Notes: a model not told the origin generated them from the letters alone. A stretch of DNA of 64,000 nucleotides from DATAOG01 sp963753685 (GCA_963753685.1 CAVWDE010000010.1:1-64000), one strand, 5' to 3'; shown: positions 17,081 through 26,366, numbered from the stretch's first letter. Translations and numbers: made by a program.

Positions 17081-19371
17081 TGGTCGCCTCCGATCTCGAG
17101 CGCGATCCGCCGCGCCCCGCCGAACAGCGGGCGCCGCTCGCCGCCGAGGGTGCGCTCGTGCAGGGTCGCGATCAGCGCGTGGCTGCCGCGGGCGAGTGCC
17201 AGCCAGATCAGGAACAGGAGGCCGGTCAGGATCGTGCGCGCGCCCTGGCGCGCCTGCTGGAAGTCGACCCAGGCGGCGCTCGAGCCGTAGCAGAGCGCCA
17301 CCACCTCGGCGCGCTCCGCCTGGCTCCTGGGCGTGAACATGGTGCCGAGCACGACCGCGTCGTCCTGGATCACGGCGTGCCGGATCTGGATGTTCAAATC
17401 GATCAGCCCGCCGCTCTCGGGGCTGACCACACGCAGCAGGGCCTCCGGGTGGTTGAAGTGGCCGTAGATGCTTTCGTCGGCATTGAGCACGATCTGGGCG
17501 CCGTTGACCGAGAGGTCCTCGACGGTCGCGGCCACCGTCTTGCCGCCGATTCGGACCTCGGCCGGGAGGCTGCGTGGCGTGCGCGCGCCGTGCCGCCGCT
17601 GGCGCCGCTCGTGGACCGCGCCGAGGGCTGCGCCCATGAACACGAGGTTGAGCAGGTTCCAGATGAACACGATCGTGATGTTGTCGTGCTCGAGCGGGAA
17701 GTTGAGATAGCGCCAGGCCCCGGCGGCGGCGCCGGCCAGCAGCAGCACGAACATCGCGAGCACCGGCGACACCAGGTGCGAGACATAGCTGCGCTCGAGG
17801 GTCTCAGATTTGGACGTGACCCTGAAGGTCGGAGCGCGCGGGCGGAGGAACACGCTCAGCACCGCTGGCAGCAGGAGCAGCGACTGCGCCATCTCGTACA
17901 GTTCGCCGATGAACGGCCAGCGCACGCGCCCGAACAAATGGTTGGTCAGCATGTAGCTGCAGACCAGGTGGGCGACGGCGTAGGCGAAGAACTCCTCGAG
18001 CGAGGCGTCGTAGATCTTCATGCCGAAGAACAGATAGGTCAGCGGCATGAACAGGAAGAGCGTGCGCGCGATCGGGAACAGCCAATACAGGCAGTTGGAC
18101 AGGTAGGCGATCCGCTGGCTGAGGCCGAGGCCGCGTTTGAAGAGCGGATTCTTGAGCAGCAGGATCTGCATCATGCCCTGGGCCCAGCGCGAGCGCTGGC
18201 CGATGAAGCTCGCGAAGGTCTCGGGCTGCAGGCCGGCGATCATCGGCCGGCCGATGTAGACGCTGTTGTAGCCGCGGGCGTGCAGCTCGAGCGCGGTCTC
18301 GGCGTCCTCGGTGATGGTGGCGCCCGCCAGCCCGCCGATCTCCTCGAGGCAGCGCCGGCGCAGAATTGCCGCCGAGCCGCAGAAGAAGCTCGCGTTCCAG
18401 AAGTCGAGCCCGCGCTGGCCGACGCAGTAGAACATCTCGTTCTCGCTCGGCATGCGCTCCCAGGTCTTGAGGTTGCGCTCGATCGGGTCGGGATTGATGA
18501 AGAAGTGGGGCGTCTGCACCAGGAACAGCTTGGGATCGCGCAGGAACTGGCCGACCGTGTTGGCGAGCAGGTCCCGGGTGGGGACGTGGTCGGCATCCAG
18601 GACCAGGATCAGATCGCCCGTGGTCCGGGGCAGCGCCGCGTTGATGTTGCCGGCCTTGGCGTGCTGGTTGCGGGCGCGGGTGAGGTAGTGGACCCCGACC
18701 CGTGCGCACAGCGCCTGCAGCCGCTCGTGACGCTCGTGCGCGGCGCTCGCCTTGGCCGGGTCGCGGTCGGCGCGCTTCTGCTCGGTGCCGCCGTCGTCGA
18801 GCAGGTAGACGTTGAGCCTGGCCTCGGGGTAGCGCAGCTGCCGCGCCGCGGTCAGCGTGGTCTCGAGCAGCGCCTCGTCCTCGTTGTAGCTCGGCACGAA
18901 CACGTCGACCGTCGGCAGCAGCGTCTCGTCGTCCGGCAGGGCCACGATCTGGCGCTCCAGCGGCCGGATGTTGACGAACACGCCGAAGAAGTACATGGCG
19001 ATGCCGTAGAGCTCGGCGAGGAACAAGAGGATGCCCGGCACGAAGCTGAGCGTGCCGATCCCGGGCAGGGTGTCGGTGATCCGCCATGCCAGATAGCGGA
19101 GCGTCATGAAGGTCGCGATCGTGATGAACAGCAGGCGCAGCAGGCGCGACAGCCGGCAGACCTGCATCAGCACCAGGCCCGCGACCGCGACCGCGGCGAG
19201 CGCCAGCTGATTGGCGACCCCGACATCCTGGAAGCTGAGCCAGCCGATGATCACCGCCAGCAGTCCCCAGGCCGCGCCGAGCAGGAAGTTGCCGATCCCG
19301 GTCCCGAGGCGGCGAGGGAGCGCGCTCGGCTGACTGGGCGCAGGCGACTGCAGCGATCCGGCGATCGACAT
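17077..19371 (-). CDS. bcsA: Cellulose synthase catalytic subunit with PilZ domain
   Basis: This 764-residue inner-membrane GT2 enzyme polymerises UDP-glucose into cellulose and exports the chain. Visible motifs are DDG at 192-194, DAD at 259-261, TED at 354-356 and QRSRW at 392-396. Transmembrane segments flank the catalytic domain (about 27-140 and 420-585). A PilZ domain follows with RHGAR (R593-x3-R597) and DLSVNG (619-624), so it should be activated by cyclic di-GMP. The ATG at 19371 starts a chain of normal BcsA length; the frame runs further upstream, but that part has no BcsA features. It lies between bcsN and bcsB. No endoglucanase (bcsZ) or outer-membrane bcsC gene is in the window. 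Confidence 0.92.
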   Translation of the reverse strand: MSIAGSLQSPAPSQPSALPRRLGTGIGNFLLGAAWGLLAVIIGWLSFQDVGVANQLALAAVAVAGLVLMQVCRLSRLLRLLFITIATFMTLRYLAWRITDTLPGIGTLSFVPGILLFLAELYGIAMYFFGVFVNIRPLERQIVALPDDETLLPTVDVFVPSYNEDEALLETTLTAARQLRYPEARLNVYLLDDGGTEQKRADRDPAKASAAHERHERLQALCARVGVHYLTRARNQHAKAGNINAALPRTTGDLILVLDADHVPTRDLLANTVGQFLRDPKLFLVQTPHFFINPDPIERNLKTWERMPSENEMFYCVGQRGLDFWNASFFCGSAAILRRRCLEEIGGLAGATITEDAETALELHARGYNSVYIGRPMIAGLQPETFASFIGQRSRWAQGMMQILLLKNPLFKRGLGLSQRIAYLSNCLYWLFPIARTLFLFMPLTYLFFGMKIYDASLEEFFAYAVAHLVCSYMLTNHLFGRVRWPFIGELYEMAQSLLLLPAVLSVFLRPRAPTFRVTSKSETLERSYVSHLVSPVLAMFVLLLAGAAAGAWRYLNFPLEHDNITIVFIWNLLNLVFMGAALGAVHERRQRRHGARTPRSLPAEVRIGGKTVAATVEDLSVNGAQIVLNADESIYGHFNHPEALLRVVSPESGGLIDLNIQIRHAVIQDDAVVLGTMFTPRSQAERAEVVALCYGSSAAWVDFQQARQGARTILTGLLFLIWLALARGSHALIATLHERTLGGERRPLFGGARRIALEIGGDQ

Positions 19372-19433
19372 CGGCTGATATCCGTGCGGGAGTGAATCTG
19401 ACGACGGCGGCGGCGGTGACGGCCGGCGACGGC

Positions 19434-20049
19434 TCAGAGATCGGGGACGAGATCGATCTGGTCGAACAGCGCAACCAGCTGCTCGGGCGCGCGCTTGGGA
19501 TCGCAGACGCGGTACTCGACCGCGTAGCTCTGGGTCTCGTGCGTGATCGCGGCGACCGCGTCGATCATCTGCCAGGCGAGCACGCAGCGCACACCGTCGG
19601 CGGTCGCGGCCACATAGCGGTAGGGCCCGTGCCGGTTGACCCGGTCGGTGGGAGCGCCGACCGCGGCCCAGTCGCCGAAGGCGTCGGTGATCCGTTGGCT
19701 GATCTTGCCTTCGGTGAAGGGGTTGGGCATCGAGCCCGGGAACATCGAGGGATGCGGCGACCCGCGCCAGAGGGTGTGCACGACGATCGCATTCTCGCCG
19801 ACGGTCGCGGTCTGATTGGCGAGCACGACCCGCTCGGCGAGATAGCTGCCCTGGATCTCGCGCCACACCATGATCCGGTCAGCCGCGAGGTCGGGGGGCA
19901 GGACGACCATGCTACGGTCGTTGGCGATCCGCTCCGGGCCGTCCATGGTGGCCTCGAGGCCGGCGCGGGGGCGTGCAGCCGACCCCGATCAGGAGCGTGG
20001 CGAGCAGGCTGGCAAGCCGGGGTCCGGGCGGCAGGCGCAGGCGTCGCAT
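19434..20049 (-). CDS. bcsN: Cellulose biosynthesis protein BcsN, frame-disrupted
   Basis: The main part (MDGPERIANDRSMVVLPPD to LFDQIDLVPDL) matches the alphaproteobacterial BcsN family found next to bcsA. The N-terminal lipoprotein signal (ASLLATLLIGVGC) is in a different frame and begins at the ATG at 20049 with AGGAG upstream. Removing one base from the run of five C on the coding strand (plus-strand G at 19967-19971) joins the two parts. The product would be an envelope lipoprotein of about 204 residues needed for cellulose export or assembly. It lies 62 bases upstream of bcsA. Confidence 0.72.
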
Positions 20050-20262
20050 TCGGCAGCTCGCTCCTGATGTCGGAGAGCCCACGGGGTGGCGCGAGCGTGC
20101 TGATGCGCCTGCTTGCGCACAGGTCGCTACCAATGCGTTTAGGGCACCGAACACGGCCGCCGCCGTGGCCGACGGCCCGCAACCCGGCGCCGGCCGCGTG
20201 TGCGGTTCACCGCCGGCAGACGCCCGCGGCCGGTGCGCTCGCCGGCCCGGCGCGCGAGCTGA

Positions 20263-21090
20263 TCAGGCGAGCAGGCTGAGCAGGAAGCGGAGGCCCACGG
20301 TCAAAAGGAACAGCGCGAACGCGAGCTCGAGCGTGCGGCGCGAGATGCCGTGGGCGAGGCGCACGCCGAAGGGGGCGGCGGCGACGCTGGTCGGGATGAT
20401 CAGCAGGGCGCCGAGCAGGCTGACGTAGCCGAGCGAGCCCGGCGGCAGGCCGGCGACGCCCCAGCCCGCCCAGACGAAGCCGAGCGCGCCCGGGATCGCG
20501 ATCAGCGGCCCGAAGCCGGACGAGGTCGCGACCGCGCGCTGGATCGGCTGGCCATAGATGGTCATGAGCGCGGTGATGAACACGCCGCCGCCGACGCTCA
20601 TGAGCGTCGAGACCAGGCCGACGAAGCCGCCATAGAGCGCCCGGAAGGGCTGGCCCGGAATCGTATCGCCGAGCCGCCAGTCGCGCCCGAAGATGAGCTT
20701 GATCGCCATCAGGGTCGCCGCGCCGACCCAGACCACCTTCAGGACGTCATCGCTGGCGTAGCGCGCGAGCAGGGCCCCGAGCCCGACGCCGATCACGACC
20801 GGCACCGCCATCGAGCGCAGCAGATCCATGTCGACCGCGCCCCGCGCCCGGTGGGCCGTGAACGAGCGGATCGAGGTCGGCACGATGACCGCGAGCGAGG
20901 TGCCGACCGCGAGATGCAGCCGCAGCTCGTCCTCGACGCCGAGCGCGCCGAACAGCTCGTAGAGGGCGGGCAGCAGGATGCCGCCGCCGCCGATCCCGAG
21001 CAGCCCGGCGAGCAGCCCGGTCACCAGGCCCGCGACCAGCAGCGCGCCGACCAGGAGCGCGAGCTCGCCCCAAGGCATCCCCAGGTCCAT
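20263..21090 (-). CDS. TSUP (TauE/SafE) family membrane permease
   Basis: This 275-residue protein has about eight hydrophobic helices and the two family half-repeats, each opening with a glycine-rich loop (LLGIGGGGILLPAL and LMSVGGGVFITALM). TSUP proteins move sulfite, sulfoacetate or other organosulfur anions; the substrate here is unknown. The ATG at 21090 is preferred over the longer frame because GGAGAA lies ten bases upstream and the first helix follows directly. It diverges from the acyl-CoA ligase gene at 21219. Confidence 0.85.
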   Translation of the reverse strand: MDLGMPWGELALLVGALLVAGLVTGLLAGLLGIGGGGILLPALYELFGALGVEDELRLHLAVGTSLAVIVPTSIRSFTAHRARGAVDMDLLRSMAVPVVIGVGLGALLARYASDDVLKVVWVGAATLMAIKLIFGRDWRLGDTIPGQPFRALYGGFVGLVSTLMSVGGGVFITALMTIYGQPIQRAVATSSGFGPLIAIPGALGFVWAGWGVAGLPPGSLGYVSLLGALLIIPTSVAAAPFGVRLAHGISRRTLELAFALFLLTVGLRFLLSLLA

Positions 21091-21218
21091 GGCGTCACCG
21101 TTCTCCCGCGTGGCCCGCTTCCGATCGTCGGCATGACCCCGGCTTGCTGTCGCGGGCCGCGGCAGGCATAAAGTCGCGCTCGGCAGATCGGCCGTCACGA
21201 TAGCCACGGAATGCCGGC

Positions 21219-22754
21219 ATGAACATCGCTCATCTGTTCCTCCGCGCGGGTCGCGGGCAGGCCGGGCGGCCGGCGGTGGCGCTGGGCGCCGAGGTGCTCG
21301 TGACCTGGGGCGAGCTGGTGCGGCGGGCGGCGGTCGTGGCCGGGCGGCTGCGCGATGTCCACGGCCTGCAGCCGGGCGATCGGGTCGCCCTGGTGATGAC
21401 CAACTGCCCCGACTACGTGGAGCTGCTGCTCGCCGGCTGGTACGCCGGCCTGACCCTGGTGCCGGTCAACGCCAGGCTGCACCCGCGCGAGCTCGCCTAC
21501 ATCCTGGACCACGCCGGCGCCAGGCTCTGCTTTGCGACCCCGGACCTGATCGATGTCGTGGGTCCGCTCGGGACCAGCCTTCAGTCCCTCGAGCGGGTGA
21601 TCGAGGTCGGCGGCCACGACCATCGGGCGCTGCGCACGGGCGACCCGGTGGCGCTGACCGAGGTCGGGCCGGAGGCACTCGCCTGGCTGTTCTACACCAG
21701 CGGCACCACGGGCCAGCCCAAGGGCGCGATGCTGACGCACCGGAACCTTTTGGCCATGACGCTGAGCTACTTCGCCGATGTCGACCGGATCGCGCCCGGC
21801 GACGCCATCCTGCACGCCGCGCCGATGTCGCACGGCTCGGGCCTCTACATCCTGCCCCATGCCGCCCAGGCCGCCTGCCAGATCGTGCCGGCGAGCGGCG
21901 GCTTCGACCCGGCCGAGGTGCTCGAGCTGCTGGGCCGTCATCGGGGCGTGACGCTGTTCGCTCCGCCCACGATGGTCAAGCGCCTAGCCGGGCATCCGCT
22001 TGCCGCGCGGTCGGAGCATGCCGGCCTCAAGACCATCGTCTACGGCGGCGGCCCGATGTATCAGGCCGACCTGGAGCGGGCGGAGGCGGTGTTCGGCCAC
22101 CGGCTGGCCCAGATCTACGGCCAGGGCGAGAGCCCGATGTGCATCACAGCGCTCGACCAGCGGGCGCACGCCGATGTCGGCCATCCGCGTCATCGCGAGC
22201 GCCTGGCATCCGTGGGCACGGCGCAGACCGTCGTCGAGGTGCGGGTCGCGGATGAGAGCGACCGGCCGCTGCCTGCGGGCGAGCCCGGCGAGGTGCTGGT
22301 CCGGGGCGACAGCGTGATGCGCGGCTACTGGCGGGACCCGGAGGCGAGTGCCACGACCCTGCGTGGCGGCTGGCTGCATACCGGCGACGTCGGCGTCATG
22401 GACGCCGACGGCTTTCTCACGCTCCGCGATCGCTCCAAGGACCTGATCATCTCGGGCGGCTCGAACGTCTATCCGCGCGAGGTCGAGGAGGTCCTGCTCG
22501 AGCATCCCGCGGTCCAGGAGGTCGCGGTGGTCGGCCAGCCCGACCCCGAGTGGGGCGAGGCCGTGGTGGCCTTCGTGGTGATGGCGGCCGAAGCGCCCGC
22601 CGCCGCGGCCGACCTCGACGCCCACTGCCTGGCGCGGATCGCGCGCTTCAAGCGCCCGAAGGCCTATCGCCTGGTCGCCGCTCTGCCCAAGAACGCTTAC
22701 GGCAAAGTGCTCAAGACCGAGCTCCGCAACGCGCTCCGTCCGCCCGCGCCCTGA
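21219..22754 (+). CDS. AMP-forming acyl-CoA synthetase
   Basis: This 511-residue ANL-superfamily ligase activates a carboxylic acid to its CoA ester via an acyl-AMP. Motifs: P-loop YTSGTTGQPKGAM (about 164-176), the A5-like IYGQGE, the hinge region GWLHTGDVG and RSKDLIISGG, and the C-terminal catalytic Lys in KNAYGKVLK. Length is normal for a medium- or long-chain or aromatic acid ligase. The nearby SDR genes suggest a catabolic set for an acid substrate that cannot be named from sequence. Confidence 0.88.
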   Translation: MNIAHLFLRAGRGQAGRPAVALGAEVLVTWGELVRRAAVVAGRLRDVHGLQPGDRVALVMTNCPDYVELLLAGWYAGLTLVPVNARLHPRELAYILDHAGARLCFATPDLIDVVGPLGTSLQSLERVIEVGGHDHRALRTGDPVALTEVGPEALAWLFYTSGTTGQPKGAMLTHRNLLAMTLSYFADVDRIAPGDAILHAAPMSHGSGLYILPHAAQAACQIVPASGGFDPAEVLELLGRHRGVTLFAPPTMVKRLAGHPLAARSEHAGLKTIVYGGGPMYQADLERAEAVFGHRLAQIYGQGESPMCITALDQRAHADVGHPRHRERLASVGTAQTVVEVRVADESDRPLPAGEPGEVLVRGDSVMRGYWRDPEASATTLRGGWLHTGDVGVMDADGFLTLRDRSKDLIISGGSNVYPREVEEVLLEHPAVQEVAVVGQPDPEWGEAVVAFVVMAAEAPAAAADLDAHCLARIARFKRPKAYRLVAALPKNAYGKVLKTELRNALRPPAP

Positions 22755-22766
22755 GCGCGGCGCCGG

Positions 22767-23312
22767 TCAGCCCTCGCTCTGGGTCCCGGCCGCCGCGCCC
22801 GGCACGCAGCGGCTCCATTGGAAGCTCCTGGCGAGCAGCGGCCACTGGAACTCTTCGCGCGGCATGCCCGCATAGGCGCCGACCTTCTCGGTCTGCTCGC
22901 TGGTGACCTTGACCAGCTCGGCGCGGGTCGATTCGCACTCGCTGGATGACTTGAACGCGCGCACCTGGCGCCATTGCGCGACCGGCGCCTCGGTCTTGGC
23001 CGAGAGCTCGGTCAGGATCTGAAGGCGCGCCTCGGGCGTGGGTGCCGCCTGGACCTGCTTGAACAGGCCCTGCAACGAGCGCCGGTCCTGCTCGGTCATG
23101 CCGTCGGTCCTGCCGGGAAACCGATCCTTGCCGTCGGGCAGGAACTCGAAGGTGTCGAGGAAGGCGACCGTCAGCGTGTTGTCCGGTGGCGCGATCAGGA
23201 TCCAATCCTGCGCCACCGCCCGGTTCGCCTGTTGGCTCGGGGGATTGGGGGTGTGGGAGCAGCCGCCGAGCAGCGCCGCCGCGCCGGCGACCAGGGCCAC
23301 AAGAGTGCGCAT
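22767..23312 (-). CDS. Hypothetical lipoprotein
   Basis: This 181-residue protein begins with a lipoprotein signal (ALVAGAAALLGGC, lipobox Cys about 18). The rest is soluble and helix-rich, with DWILIAPPDN and a C-terminal FQWSRCVPG. I do not recognise the family. The ATG at 23312 is chosen for the signal peptide; the longer frame to 23546 would bury it. It converges on the acyl-CoA ligase with a 12-base gap. Confidence 0.7.
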   Translation of the reverse strand: MRTLVALVAGAAALLGGCSHTPNPPSQQANRAVAQDWILIAPPDNTLTVAFLDTFEFLPDGKDRFPGRTDGMTEQDRRSLQGLFKQVQAAPTPEARLQILTELSAKTEAPVAQWRQVRAFKSSSECESTRAELVKVTSEQTEKVGAYAGMPREEFQWPLLARSFQWSRCVPGAAAGTQSEG

Positions 23313-23569
23313 CGCATCTCCAACTGCTGAAGGGATCGGAGGGTTGCCGAACGATGAGGGCAAAGGCCTTGTGACAACGGCCCGACTGACGCCGAACTCC
23401 CCTCGCCGGGGCGCCGCGGGGCGCTCGTCATCGACCTTCATGACGGCACTAACAAACGCGACCGATGGTTTATTCTTCCTTGCCGAGCTCGCGTCAAGTG
23501 CGCTCGGTTGACGTCGGAGCGCGAGCATCCGCAGAATCCAGACCACAACTCACGCGGGAGACAAGGGGC

Positions 23570-24373
23570 ATGGGCGGGCGGCTCGAGGACCAGGTGGCGT
23601 TGATCACCGGCGCCGGCTCGATCGGGCCGGGCTGGGGCAACGGCAAGGCCACGGCGGTATTGTTCGCGCGCGAGGGCGCCAGGGTGTTCGGGGTCGATCT
23701 CAACCTGAAGGCTGCCGACGAGACGCGCGCGGTCATCGAGCAGGAGGGCGGCGTGTGCGTGACCCACATGGCCGACGTCGCCAGGGGCGCGAGCGTCGAG
23801 GCCATGGTCGCGGCCTGTCTTGACGCGTTCGGGCGGATCGACGTTTTGGTCAACAACGTCGGCATCGCGCGGCAGGGCGGCATCGTCACGACCGCGGAGG
23901 CCGACTGGGACCAGGTCTGCGACGTCAACCTGAAGAGTGTTTTCCTCACCTGCAAGCACGTGGTGCCGGTCATGGAGCGGCAGGGCAAGGGCGCGATCGT
24001 CAACATCGCCTCGATCGCCGCCCATCGCTGGACCGGCATCACCTATGCGAGCTACTACGCGACCAAGGGCGGGGTCGTGGCGCTCTCCCGCGCGATCGCG
24101 CTCGAGCTCGCGAACAAGGGCATCCGCTGCAACTCGGTCTCGCCGGGCCTGATGAACACGCCCATGGTCCACCACGGCCTGACCGGCGCCTACGGCAAGG
24201 ACGGCGACGTCGAGAACCTGATCCGGGTGCGCGACGCGCAATGCCCCATGGGCCACATGGGCACCGGCTGGGACACGGCCTACGCCTGCCTGTTCCTCGC
24301 CTCCGACGAAGCCAAGTACGTCACCGCCCACGACCTCGTGGTCGACGGCGGCATCACCGCCAAGATGGCGTGA
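23570..24373 (+). CDS. Short-chain dehydrogenase/reductase
   Basis: This 267-residue classical SDR has TGAGSIGPGWGNGKA as an expanded cofactor loop (the usual TGxxxGxG stretched by several residues), NNVG, the catalytic Ser in NIASIAAH, and YYATKGG with the YxxxK pair. The C-terminus ends in the usual DGG block. The extended cofactor loop is unusual and typical of one SDR subgroup. ATG at 23570 has GGGAG ten bases upstream. The substrate is unknown; it follows the ligase region and may act in the same catabolic route. Confidence 0.85.
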   Translation: MGGRLEDQVALITGAGSIGPGWGNGKATAVLFAREGARVFGVDLNLKAADETRAVIEQEGGVCVTHMADVARGASVEAMVAACLDAFGRIDVLVNNVGIARQGGIVTTAEADWDQVCDVNLKSVFLTCKHVVPVMERQGKGAIVNIASIAAHRWTGITYASYYATKGGVVALSRAIALELANKGIRCNSVSPGLMNTPMVHHGLTGAYGKDGDVENLIRVRDAQCPMGHMGTGWDTAYACLFLASDEAKYVTAHDLVVDGGITAKMA

Positions 24374-24423
24374 GGCTTCGAGCCATCGTCGCGGGCGGTC
24401 CATGATTGCTTGGTCGGCTCCGG

Positions 24424-24451
24424 TGCGCTATTTTGGCGCCGAAATGGCGCA
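24424..24451. promoter_or_regulatory. 28-bp near-perfect palindrome, likely toxin-antitoxin operator
   Basis: Centred on GGCGCC (24435-24440), arms TGCGC-n-ATTT and AAAT-n-GCGCA match symmetrically at 24 of 28 positions. It ends 15 bases before the RHH antitoxin start. RHH antitoxins of the FitA/VapB class bind such palindromes to repress their own operon, so this is very probably the operator. Confidence 0.7.
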
Positions 24452-24466
24452 TTTTTGGAGCCGAAC

Positions 24467-24703
24467 ATGCCGGTCAGCCTGTCGATCAAGAACGCCCCCG
24501 ACGAGATGGTGAGGCGCCTCAAGGAGCGCGCCGAGCGTCATCACCGGTCGTTGCAGGGAGAGCTGATGGCGATCCTCGAGGAGGCGGCGGGAACCTCGCG
24601 GCGACTGACGCCCGCCGAGGTCCTCGCCAGGGTGCGGCAGATGGGGCTGTCGACACCATCCGAGGCGGCCGCCATGATCCGTGAGGATCGGGATGCCCGC
24701 TGA
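24467..24703 (+). CDS. FitA-like ribbon-helix-helix antitoxin
   Basis: This 78-residue protein begins MPVSLSIKNAPDEMVRRLKE, the beta-strand and first helix of a FitA/Arc-type ribbon-helix-helix fold, followed by RSLQGELMAILEEA. The C-terminal tail (AAAMIREDRDAR) would occupy the toxin. GGAG lies six bases before the ATG. It overlaps the PIN toxin gene by 11 bases. Confidence 0.85.
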   Translation: MPVSLSIKNAPDEMVRRLKERAERHHRSLQGELMAILEEAAGTSRRLTPAEVLARVRQMGLSTPSEAAAMIREDRDAR

Positions 24704-25121
24704 GGTCGTCCCCGCTAAGGTCGTCCCTGCCAAGGTTGTCCCTGCTAAGGTTGTGGATGCGTCCGCTTTGGCCGCCCTGTTGTTCGGCGAGGCGGAAGGC
24801 GCGGCGGTCGCCGAGCGTCTGGGCGCCGCGGACCTGATCGCTCCGGCGCTCTTGCCCTTTGAGATCGCCAATGCCTGCATCAAGAAGATCCGCCGCGATC
24901 CAGACCGGCGAGACGCCTTCATGGCGGCGTTCGGGATGCTCGACCGGCTGGAGGTGGCCCTGGTCGAGGTCGACCACGACGAGGTCCTGGGCTTGGCCGA
25001 ACGATCCGGCCTGACCGCCTATGACGCCAGCTATCTCTGGGTGGCGCGCCGGATGAGTTTTGAGCTGATCACGCTCGACCGCCAGTTGGCGGCGGCCAGT
25101 GCAGCCGATCGGCTGGCATAG
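24693..25121 (+). CDS. PIN-domain toxin (FitB/VapC type)
   Basis: This 142-residue ribonuclease-like toxin has the PIN acidic set: VVDASALAALLFGE (first Asp), the Glu in PFEIANAC, the Asp in TAYDASYLWVA and the last Asp in ITLDRQL. All four are present, so activity is likely. The N-terminus is unusual: three copies of VVPAK, from a 15-base tandem repeat, stand before the normal VVDAS start of the fold. Start ATG 24693 has AGGA five bases upstream and overlaps the antitoxin end. Confidence 0.82.
   Translation: MPAEVVPAKVVPAKVVPAKVVDASALAALLFGEAEGAAVAERLGAADLIAPALLPFEIANACIKKIRRDPDRRDAFMAAFGMLDRLEVALVEVDHDEVLGLAERSGLTAYDASYLWVARRMSFELITLDRQLAAASAADRLA
24705..24749 (+). repeat. Three tandem 15-bp repeats in the PIN toxin 5' end
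   Basis: Units 24705-24719, 24720-24734 and 24735-24749 each encode VVPAK; a partial fourth unit (GTTGTGGAT) merges into the conserved VVDAS. Units differ only at third-position-like C/T changes. The repeat lengthens the toxin N-terminus in frame and could expand or contract without breaking the frame. Confidence 0.85.
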
Positions 25122-25145
25122 CGCGCCTTGGCTGGGAGGGTGGCG

Positions 25146-25910
25146 ATGACGGATTACCTCGGGATGCTGCGGCTGGACGGGCGGGTGGCGCTGGTCACCG
25201 GCGGCGGCAACGGCATCGGGCGGGCGACCTGCCAGGCGTTCGCCGAGGCCGGCGCGCAGGTCGCGGTCGCCGACATCGATCTGGCGGCGGCGCAGCGGGT
25301 CGCGGCCGAGATCGGGCGCGGCGAGGCGCATCGGCTCGACGTCGCGGACGAGGCCGGGGTCGCGGCGGTGGTCGAGGCGATCGCCGCCCGCCACGGGCGG
25401 ATCGACATCCTGGTCAACAACGCCGGGCTCGGCGCGCGCGTGCCGACCGTGGACCTGCCGACCGAGCGCTGGCGCCAGGTGATGGCGGTCAACCTCGACG
25501 GCAGCTTCTTCTGCGTGCGCGCGGCCGGCCGGCACATGCTGGCGGCCGGGCGGGGGGCGGTCGTCAACCTCGCCTCGATCATGGGCCTGGTCGGCGGCGG
25601 CCATTACCCGAACCTCGCCTACCACAGCGCCAAGGGGGCGCTCGTCAACTTCACGCGCGCGCTCGCCTGCGAATGGGCGCCGCACGGCATCCGGGTCAAC
25701 GCGGTCGCGCCGACCTTCGCGCGCACCCGGCTGACCGAGCCGCTGCTGGGCGACCCCGCGATGGTCGAGCGCCTGCTCGCCGAGACGCCGATGGGCCGCT
25801 TCGTCGAGCCCGAGGAGGTCGCGGCCGCGATCCTGTTCCTGGCCAGCGATGCCGCGAGCATGATCACCGGCGTCACCTTGCCGGTCGACGGCGGCTGGAC
25901 CGCGCGTTGA
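25146..25910 (+). CDS. Short-chain dehydrogenase/reductase
   Basis: This 254-residue classical SDR shows the cofactor motif TGGGNGIGRA (about residues 18-27), NNAG, catalytic Ser in NLASIMG, and YHSAKGA with the YxxxK pair. The Asp in VADID after the second strand suggests NAD rather than NADP preference. ATG at 25146 has GGGAGG upstream. Substrate unknown. It precedes the MutT-like gene by 48 bases. Confidence 0.86.
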   Translation: MTDYLGMLRLDGRVALVTGGGNGIGRATCQAFAEAGAQVAVADIDLAAAQRVAAEIGRGEAHRLDVADEAGVAAVVEAIAARHGRIDILVNNAGLGARVPTVDLPTERWRQVMAVNLDGSFFCVRAAGRHMLAAGRGAVVNLASIMGLVGGGHYPNLAYHSAKGALVNFTRALACEWAPHGIRVNAVAPTFARTRLTEPLLGDPAMVERLLAETPMGRFVEPEEVAAAILFLASDAASMITGVTLPVDGGWTAR

Positions 25911-25958
25911 CCGGAGGATCGACCACGACGCCAACGCTCGATCCGCCTGCCACGGCCG

Positions 25959-26366
25959 ATGGCCACGCCTGACCTGCTGCTGGTTGCGGCCTGCGCCCTG
26001 GTCGACGTCGACCACCGGGTGCTGCTGACGCGCCGCCCCGAGGGCAAGCCGATGGCGGGCTTGTGGGAGTTCCCGGGCGGCAAGGTCCAACCCGGCGAGA
26101 CCCCGGAAGCCTGCCTGATCCGCGAGCTCGAGGAGGAGCTCGGGCTCGACGTCGCGGCCAACTGCCTGGCGCCGCTGACCTTCGCCTCGCACGGCTACCC
26201 GGGGTTCCACCTGCTGATGCCGCTCTACGTCTGCCGCGTCTGGACGGGCTTTCCGACCGCGCGCGAGGGCCAGGCGCTGAAATGGCTCCGGCCACGCGAC
26301 ATGGAGGGTCTGCCCATGCCGCCCGCCGACCGGCCGCTGGTCGCGTTCCTGCGCGATTTTCTCTGA
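25959..26366 (+). CDS. mutT: Nudix hydrolase, MutT-like 8-oxo-dGTP diphosphatase
   Basis: This 135-residue protein has a complete Nudix box (GGKVQPGETPEACLIREL followed by EEELGL), with GLWEFPGGK before it as in MutT. It would hydrolyse oxidised nucleoside triphosphates in the cytoplasm, limiting mutation. Length and the C-terminal LKWLRPRDM segment fit the (deoxy)nucleoside triphosphate pyrophosphohydrolase group. It stands alone between two SDR genes. Confidence 0.87.
   Translation: MATPDLLLVAACALVDVDHRVLLTRRPEGKPMAGLWEFPGGKVQPGETPEACLIRELEEELGLDVAANCLAPLTFASHGYPGFHLLMPLYVCRVWTGFPTAREGQALKWLRPRDMEGLPMPPADRPLVAFLRDFL

Noticed and set aside
14525..17290. 921-codon plus-strand frame across bcsB
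   Set aside because: Antisense to bcsB, with no recognisable domain; a product of high G+C content.
17158..19395. 745-codon plus-strand frame across bcsA
   Set aside because: Exactly antisense to the cellulose synthase gene with all its motifs; composition is repetitive Gln/Arg/Glu.
24705..24749. CRISPR-like or minisatellite array
   Set aside because: Units are only 15 bases, have no spacers and stay in frame inside a coding sequence.
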